Source: Lutraria lutraria (taxonomy: Eukaryota > Mollusca > Bivalvia > Venerida > Mactridae). Taken from it: DNA of 64,000 nucleotides. A model generated the notes under the pieces. The model made no database searches. It saw only the letters and a list, made by a program, of their open reading frames with translations, and had not been told where the DNA came from. Shown here in pieces: positions 58,595-64,000 of this stretch. The position numbers and the translations under genes are program-made. Where the stretch lies: NCBI GenBank assembly GCA_964023205.1, contig OZ026842.1, positions 32,934,992-32,998,991 on the forward strand, in the 5' to 3' direction. Each line of letters opens with the position of its first letter. Position 1 is the stretch's first letter.

Positions 58595-59290
58595 TGTCTA
58601 TTGTTGTATGCAGATAACTTGGAGACATTAGCTGAAAATAAAAAGGACCTTCATTCAGCTCTTAATGCTATGTCTGATTATTGCAACTTTTGGGGATTAA
58701 AAGTAAATACTGCTAAAACAAAAGTTGTCATACTTGGAAAGAACAAGAGAGGGTTACACAATGCTCAAAATGTTGTTGAATGTTGAATATAAGAGATTAT
58801 TGACCATTTTTCATATAAGTCGATCTTTTTAAAATATGCATTTTCCCCTTTTATGAAGTTTTTATGCTGGATTAGTTCACCTTACCTCTTGTAATATCGT
58901 GATGTATAGACTAGCTCGATAGTAGAGTTTCTTATATGATTTTATATTATTGTTATTTTTAATAATATATAATTTATGTCTCTTGAAATTCTTAAACAGA
59001 ATGGTTGTATACATGTTTTATTTATTTGGAAAGAAATCACATATGCATGTCATTGTATGTATACAAATGAGACACAAATAAAGTATGAATATATAACGGC
59101 AAGTTTACTGCAACTAGCTTATTTAGTTGATCAAGCTCGTAGAGCTATGTTTTCTGTAGGTTAATGAATCCAGAAAATTGCATATGCCGATTGATATACA
59201 AATGTACACTTGTTTGATACAATAATCGCTTCAATTATGTTGTGTGAGTCTGAAGTCTGGGGTTTAGAAAAATTAATTTTGAAGTAATAA
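58595..59290 (+). pseudogene. Decayed non-LTR retrotransposon reverse transcriptase fragment
   Basis: 58597-58784 reads LLYADNLETLAENKKDL, ALNAMSDYCNFWGLKVNTAK and TKVVILGK, the catalytic and thumb region of a LINE reverse transcriptase. The catalytic YADD is YADN. After a stop and noncoding bases, 59098-59280 reads in shifting frames as LVDQARRAMFSV, KLHMPIDIQMY, SIMLCESEVWGLEKL, the usual downstream part of the same protein (xxPILLYGSEVWGFE). The element is 5'-truncated, frameshifted and dead. Confidence 0.85.
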
Positions 59291-59299
59291 TTAACATTC

Positions 59300-61136
59300 T
59301 CTAATGCGTTCTACTATGTTAGTTTATACATTGTATGTTTGGCTGAAAATAAAAATAAGTTTGTTTGGAGTGTTCCGACGCAGAATTTTAGCACTGGGTA
59401 GGTAGGTAGGGATTTTTTTACTATATAACAATAGTAAAAAAATGCCCCCTAAAAACCTTTGATTTTATTGATTTGCAAGTTTTGTGAGTAAATAGGAGCA
59501 CTCCTAACGATCTTATTTTTATTTTCATCCTAATTCAAGTTTGTTACATGCCCATATATGGGCCTTAACTTGCTATAATAAAAACTTCTGAAACTCCTTC
59601 GAGTGATCTCCCTTTAAACTGCTCTGTGACGATCTTGGCTCAGCTTTTCAAAATTTCTGTGGAAATTCATCATGAGAAAAATTTCAAAATTTGTAGAATT
59701 TCCGTTACTTTAAATTTATTAAGGCAAACGTCGAGGAGTTCCGATTGAGGCAACTAAGAAATTTCGTTCTTATATGTTACAGACGAGCTAGTCATTCATT
59801 TATGCTGTCGTCGAACGAACCAACATTTGACAGGTGACGACAAAGGTAAAATCGATAAAGTGGGGTGTAAACTTAAGTAAAATTTGTTCTTCAAACAAAA
59901 ACCAAGCCCTAAGTTTAATTTTAAAAAAAATATAGCGATGTGTAAACAGTAAGCCGCGTACAGTATTTGTACTTTGTACTGAAGAGAAATGAATAATTCA
60001 TTTAAAGCTTAATGTAGTTAATTATAACGGCAAACACTGATTATCATTTGAAAAACGGTAATCTCAATTTGAAATTCCCCTTACCCACACAGCACAGTTC
60101 TGTAATGAATAAAAAACATGGACTATAAAACATATAACAGCATAGAGATGGCATTGGTTCGAGCCAATACGAAAAACATACTTTAAGGGTTACTGTACGT
60201 ATTTTCAGACTTTTTGGTGTCACATTTATGTTTTTTTAATATGTAATTTTAATGAATAATATATGATATTGTAAAATGACTCTAAGCCACCCTTAAACAC
60301 GATTGTCTTGTGATAACCTTCATGTAGCTTTGAAACCAATAGTGATCGTTGATCAGTCAGTGTAGAAACAAATAAATGACAGAAAGTTGTTGTGCCTATA
60401 TTTAACACCTTGATAACGGGGCAATTATACTTCTAACTTCAAACTTTTATTTACTCAATTCATGTTTTTACATGACAATAAGAGCAATATAGAACATAAT
60501 ATTAACAAATTGAAACGAGGTATAAATGTACGAAATTGTTAGTTAATTCAATATTTTAAATAATAAAATACAGTAAGGTGGTGGTTGCTACCAAGGAAAA
60601 AAGTTTATCACGAATTATTGGAAAAATGCGTTGGAAAGAAAAAACTATTCTAAATAAATGATATTATTTCTAAAATATTGTGGGAGAAGTATCACTACTA
60701 AAAAAAAACAAAAAAACAACAACATGTTTTACATGATTATCGAGAAGGGTCCAGTGCATGATGACATAATTATAACATTACTTGTGTATGCAATACAATT
60801 TTAATTGTATCTGTAGATTTCTACTTATTATAAGTCAAGAGGCAGAAAAAAGAACAAAATATAAAAATGGAATGTCATAGGAGGGTAGTCAATATTCTCT
60901 TATTATTAATAAAAAATATATAACATTATGTACATTTATGTTGATTGTAATGGTTCAACAATAGCAGCAGTAATAATACAAATATTTGATTAAAATATGA
61001 AAATGCAAATTCAGTTATATGTACATGTATCTGAGCATATATTAGAAAAAACAACAAAAAAACCCATATAAATGAACAAGATACAAAGGATATAATGTAC
61101 AACAAACAAAAGTGAAAATGATACATTCATGCAATT
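59300..61136. other. Non-coding stretch
   Basis: AT-rich. Apart from AT microsatellite-like patches I recognise nothing. Confidence 0.5.
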
Positions 61137-61497
61137 TCAAAACTCGTTATATCGAAGTTCGTGGGACTTGCCAAAATACTTCTATGTTTATACAGCTGTC
61201 AATAATTGAATATCGATTTTAAATTGTAGGTGTTTGTTTGCGGAAAAGGTGCGAACATTTTTTTGTAAGTTGGCGACATAATTGGTTCGACATAGATGGT
61301 CACTTTATAGTTGAAAATATTTAGTTCGGACCGAAAATCTACTTCGATATATAAAAATATCGAGAACCACGAATTCGATATATGTGCGTTTTTTTAATAT
61401 GTAATAAGAAGGATAAAAATCGGGACTTTATCTTTACTTCGATATAAGCGGGATTAATTCGATATAAGCGATTTCGATATAATGAGTTTCGTCTGTA
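61137..61497. mobile_element. ~360-bp pogo/Tigger-like TIR element remnant
   Basis: ACTCGTTATATCGAAGTTCG at the left and TCGATATAATGAGTTTCGTC at the right are inverted complements. TATATCGAA phrases repeat inside. Ends resemble Tigger-type TIRs by pattern. Confidence 0.6.
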
Positions 61498-61785
61498 TAA
61501 AGAAGATGATTATAAACAGTATTCTTTCAAATACTAACGCTCTGTACTTAATAATTAATGGTGGAAAATATAAATTGACCGACATTTATAATTTCTATTT
61601 ATTTCGATAAAATAAAATTCCATATAAATTAAAATAAATAATAATAGAATGATTGTGGGTCTGGTAGTAAAGTATAAATATGTATTTTTCTTTCACCAAG
61701 AGACTATCACATAAGTAATAAAACATAAACTGTCAACATTCTCATCCAACATAATTCACTAATAAAAAATCATCATAACAAAGAT

Positions 61786-62040
61786 GGCACCCAGGACAGA
61801 GAACGACACATCATTTTTTCCATCACAGACCAACACATGACAGGCATACAAAGAAAGAAGGCACACAGGACAGAGGACGACACATCAATTTTTCCATCAC
61901 AGACCAAGACATGACAGGCATACAAAGAAAGAAGGCACACAGGACAGAGGACGACACATCAATTTTTCCATCACAGACCAAGACATGACAGGCATACAAA
62001 GAAAGAAGGCACACAGGACAGAGGACGACACATAATACTA
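61786..62040. repeat. 74-bp tandem repeat, ~3.4 copies
   Basis: Unit GCACACAGGACAGAGGACGA through CATACAAAGAAAGAAG, repeated at 61861, 61935 and 62009 with almost no change. Lies 260-510 bases past the methyltransferase stop codon, so may be in its 3' untranslated region. Confidence 0.92.
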
Positions 62041-62297
62041 ATAACATGACAGGCACACATATCAAATAACTAGCTAGTAAAAATCTGACAAAAATATAAT
62101 AAAAATGAGACAGGCAAATAATGTATAACTATGTTAATTCACTAATGCAATATAACATGGTTCTTTCGTATTTTAATTAGCAAACGTCTTTAAAAGCTTC
62201 ATGATACAAGACACAGGTTTGCTGAATATGAATGTGTTTTGCAATTTGTAGATAGAATGGGTCCCTGTCCTCAAGGTATGATCCATGCCGCGCCGAG

Positions 62298-63392
62298 TTA
62301 TTTCTTCACCCACAAGATATTAGTAGGCCAAGTATGAAAGTTATCTACGAGAAGCGCGTGATCTAATGTCTTATTAACCTGAAAAGGTTGGTAACTGTAC
62401 TCAGTCATGAAGTCTATTATCTCCGGCGCATTCGTAGTATTCGCGAAATGCATCCATTCCATCAGTACATATCTCACATTGACTTCCTTAAATAATCTTC
62501 TACCTCCCCTGAATGCTTTAAGTTCAGACCCCTCAATGTCAATCTTCATAAAAAGGTCTTTTCCTTTGACCATACCACTAAGGTCATCTAGTTGAATAGC
62601 AAATGCTGTTTGTGTTGTGTATGTGGAATTCATTGTTGTTTCGTTATCTCCTTGTGACTTCACGTAAGAGCCACCAATATTTCCCGTAGTTATTGTCAGT
62701 GTAATAGCTTCGCGGATATCAGACACGGCATTCCAAATCAATGTCACAAAGCTTCCAAGTCCTCCTAGATGCAAGGACTTTGATAAAAGTCTCAAATTGA
62801 ATTTGTTGGCGTCAATGGCGACCACTTTATGCCCCATTTTTGCTGCTTGCAATGTAAACACGCCAATGTTACAGCCAACATCCAGTAACATCAAGTCTGG
62901 ATTTTCATTTAGAAATGAAGCCACCGTTCCTACATCGTCCGCTTCCCATACTCCTCGTTCCACGAGCAAGCGAGAAATATGGATATCAATTTTCGGATCA
63001 TATATGAAAATAGGGGTCATTCCAAAAGTGGTCTTATACGGAACACATTTGTTTTGATCCGTCGAGCGTCTTTCTGTTGCATTTTCTTCTGATGCTCGGA
63101 ATATGTTTACGTATTTAAGCTTTGGAACATCAGTATTTCCGTATGCATCAGCCGAAACTCCTGGGGTTAACAATCCTTTACAGTAACTGTCTCTAAATTT
63201 CCCGTATATTTTTGCTTCTGTTTTAGTATGTATAGGGAATGTAGAAGGTCGAACGTAGTAGTTTGATGATAGCATAGGACTTTGTCCGAAATACACACCC
63301 GCAATCTTGAAAACAACAAACAGAGATATGCACGTGGCTATGAGCGGCTTTGGTCGCATTGGTAAACAATGCCTTGCCATATGAAAACGCAT
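62298..63392 (-). CDS. FkbM-family methyltransferase, type II membrane-anchored
   Basis: 364 residues, one exon, ATG to TAA. Residues ~17-35 (LIATCISLFVVFKIAGVYFG) form a single hydrophobic anchor after a short basic N-terminus, so the catalytic part should face the Golgi/ER lumen. The Rossmann fold starts at LLDVGCNIGVFT (motif I, 169-180), with VVAIDAN (190-196) holding the acidic SAM-ribose residue, and LFMKIDIEGSE (280-290), the second hallmark of FkbM/Methyltransf_21. Sequons NAT, NST, NTT and NKT fit a luminal location. The substrate is unknown; family members methylate hydroxyls of sugars or polyketides. The frame is open a little beyond the ATG, up to a TTTTCAG at 63415-63421, so an upstream untranslated exon is possible. 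Coding sequence is less AT-rich than its surroundings and looks intact. Confidence 0.9.
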   Translation of the reverse strand: MRFHMARHCLPMRPKPLIATCISLFVVFKIAGVYFGQSPMLSSNYYVRPSTFPIHTKTEAKIYGKFRDSYCKGLLTPGVSADAYGNTDVPKLKYVNIFRASEENATERRSTDQNKCVPYKTTFGMTPIFIYDPKIDIHISRLLVERGVWEADDVGTVASFLNENPDLMLLDVGCNIGVFTLQAAKMGHKVVAIDANKFNLRLLSKSLHLGGLGSFVTLIWNAVSDIREAITLTITTGNIGGSYVKSQGDNETTMNSTYTTQTAFAIQLDDLSGMVKGKDLFMKIDIEGSELKAFRGGRRLFKEVNVRYVLMEWMHFANTTNAPEIIDFMTEYSYQPFQVNKTLDHALLVDNFHTWPTNILWVKK

Positions 63393-63421
63393 CTTCCTTG
63401 AAATTTTTGAACTGAAAATTC

Positions 63422-64000
63422 AAACAAAGAAATATGCTATACTTACGAGATTAAGATAGAGGAAATGTATGCATAATTGGATAGCTCATTTGTAAGGTAA
63501 TTTATAAAGTATACGCTTCACTTGTATTAAATGTATCCAACAACCAAGAGAGACTACAATATCATTCATAAAAGACTTCGGATACACATTTATACACAGA
63601 AATATTGATTTATTGAGAGCCTTTAATTGTGTTATTTTTGTGCTAAAATTACTTACACGGCAGACTGTAGTTATAATTCGGATAAATTCATTCTACAAAT
63701 ATATGTACACAAGTTAAAAAAAAACTTGATTTTACTGTGACCTGGCATACAGATGAAACAAAACGGCTAGAGATAAATGGATTGTAAATTACAGTAAATA
63801 AATAAGGAAATTCTTTGTTAGATTGTTTGTTTCTCTCTTAAAGGATCGATGATTATCCAGGCCCGGGGAAGCGATTCCAGATTGGGGGCTAATTCAGATT
63901 TTGTCTGACATCAGGGGTACAGATTTAGTCCTTCTATTACAATTATACTAGAAGTATTATGGTTAAAAAGATTGAAAAAGATAGAGCCGAATAACGATTG
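63422..64000. other. Sequence upstream of the methyltransferase gene
   Basis: AT-rich. A strong donor-like CTCGTAAGTATAG on the minus strand at 63438-63450 lies only ~30 bases before the acceptor-like site, too close for one intron. No other feature seen. Confidence 0.5.

Overview
The window looks like a piece of a bivalve-type mollusc nuclear genome. It is AT-rich, and its genes are split by GT-AG introns. It is crowded with short terminal-inverted-repeat (TIR) elements, tRNA-derived SINEs, minisatellites and the 'GGCCATAACTCCTG'-type dispersed repeats I associate with bivalves. The organism call is inference; the eukaryotic gene structure is read directly.

Positions 289-45889, minus strand: most of one large gene, the myosin VIIa orthologue (MYO7A). 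I placed 30 coding exons with splice sites. Joined in order they keep one open frame of about 1786 residues: N-terminus, motor, five IQ motifs, charged helix, MyTH4-1, FERM-1, SH3 and the first part of MyTH4-2. The rest of the C-terminus lies left of the window. The start exon (45872-45889) is 16.8 kb upstream of exon 2. It is preceded by a plausible 3' splice site, so a non-coding first exon should lie further upstream; a candidate donor is near 53681. A second possible start exon with a different N-terminus sits inside intron 1 at 41623-41655.

The most notable finding is that the intron at 936-1511 is not GT-AG. It has a U12-type AT-AC donor (ATATCCTTT), a U12 branch site (TTCCTTGAC) and an AC acceptor. 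Only this splice restores the conserved reading frame; the tempting GT donor downstream gives a stop codon. The intron also holds a SINE that was itself hit by a 131-bp foldback element with an 8-bp target duplication.

Positions 45.9-62.3 kb: no protein gene recognised. It holds a possible 5' untranslated exon and promoter with two palindromic CRE sites (53.68-54.03 kb), several tandem arrays, and a decayed non-LTR reverse transcriptase fragment (58.6-59.3 kb).

Positions 62298-63392, minus strand: an intact single-exon gene for a membrane-anchored FkbM-family methyltransferase (364 residues), upstream of MYO7A on the same strand with no evident functional link.

A theme across the window is that minisatellites have grown inside TIR elements. 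The 18-bp array at 9.9-11.7 kb is bounded by pogo/Tigger-like TIRs. The 20-bp array at 37.9-38.4 kb is bounded by the TIRs of a ~190-bp element present about ten times here, and another copy of that element (39.46-39.66 kb) carries a single internal duplication. Long open frames over these arrays are products of repeat periodicity, not genes.
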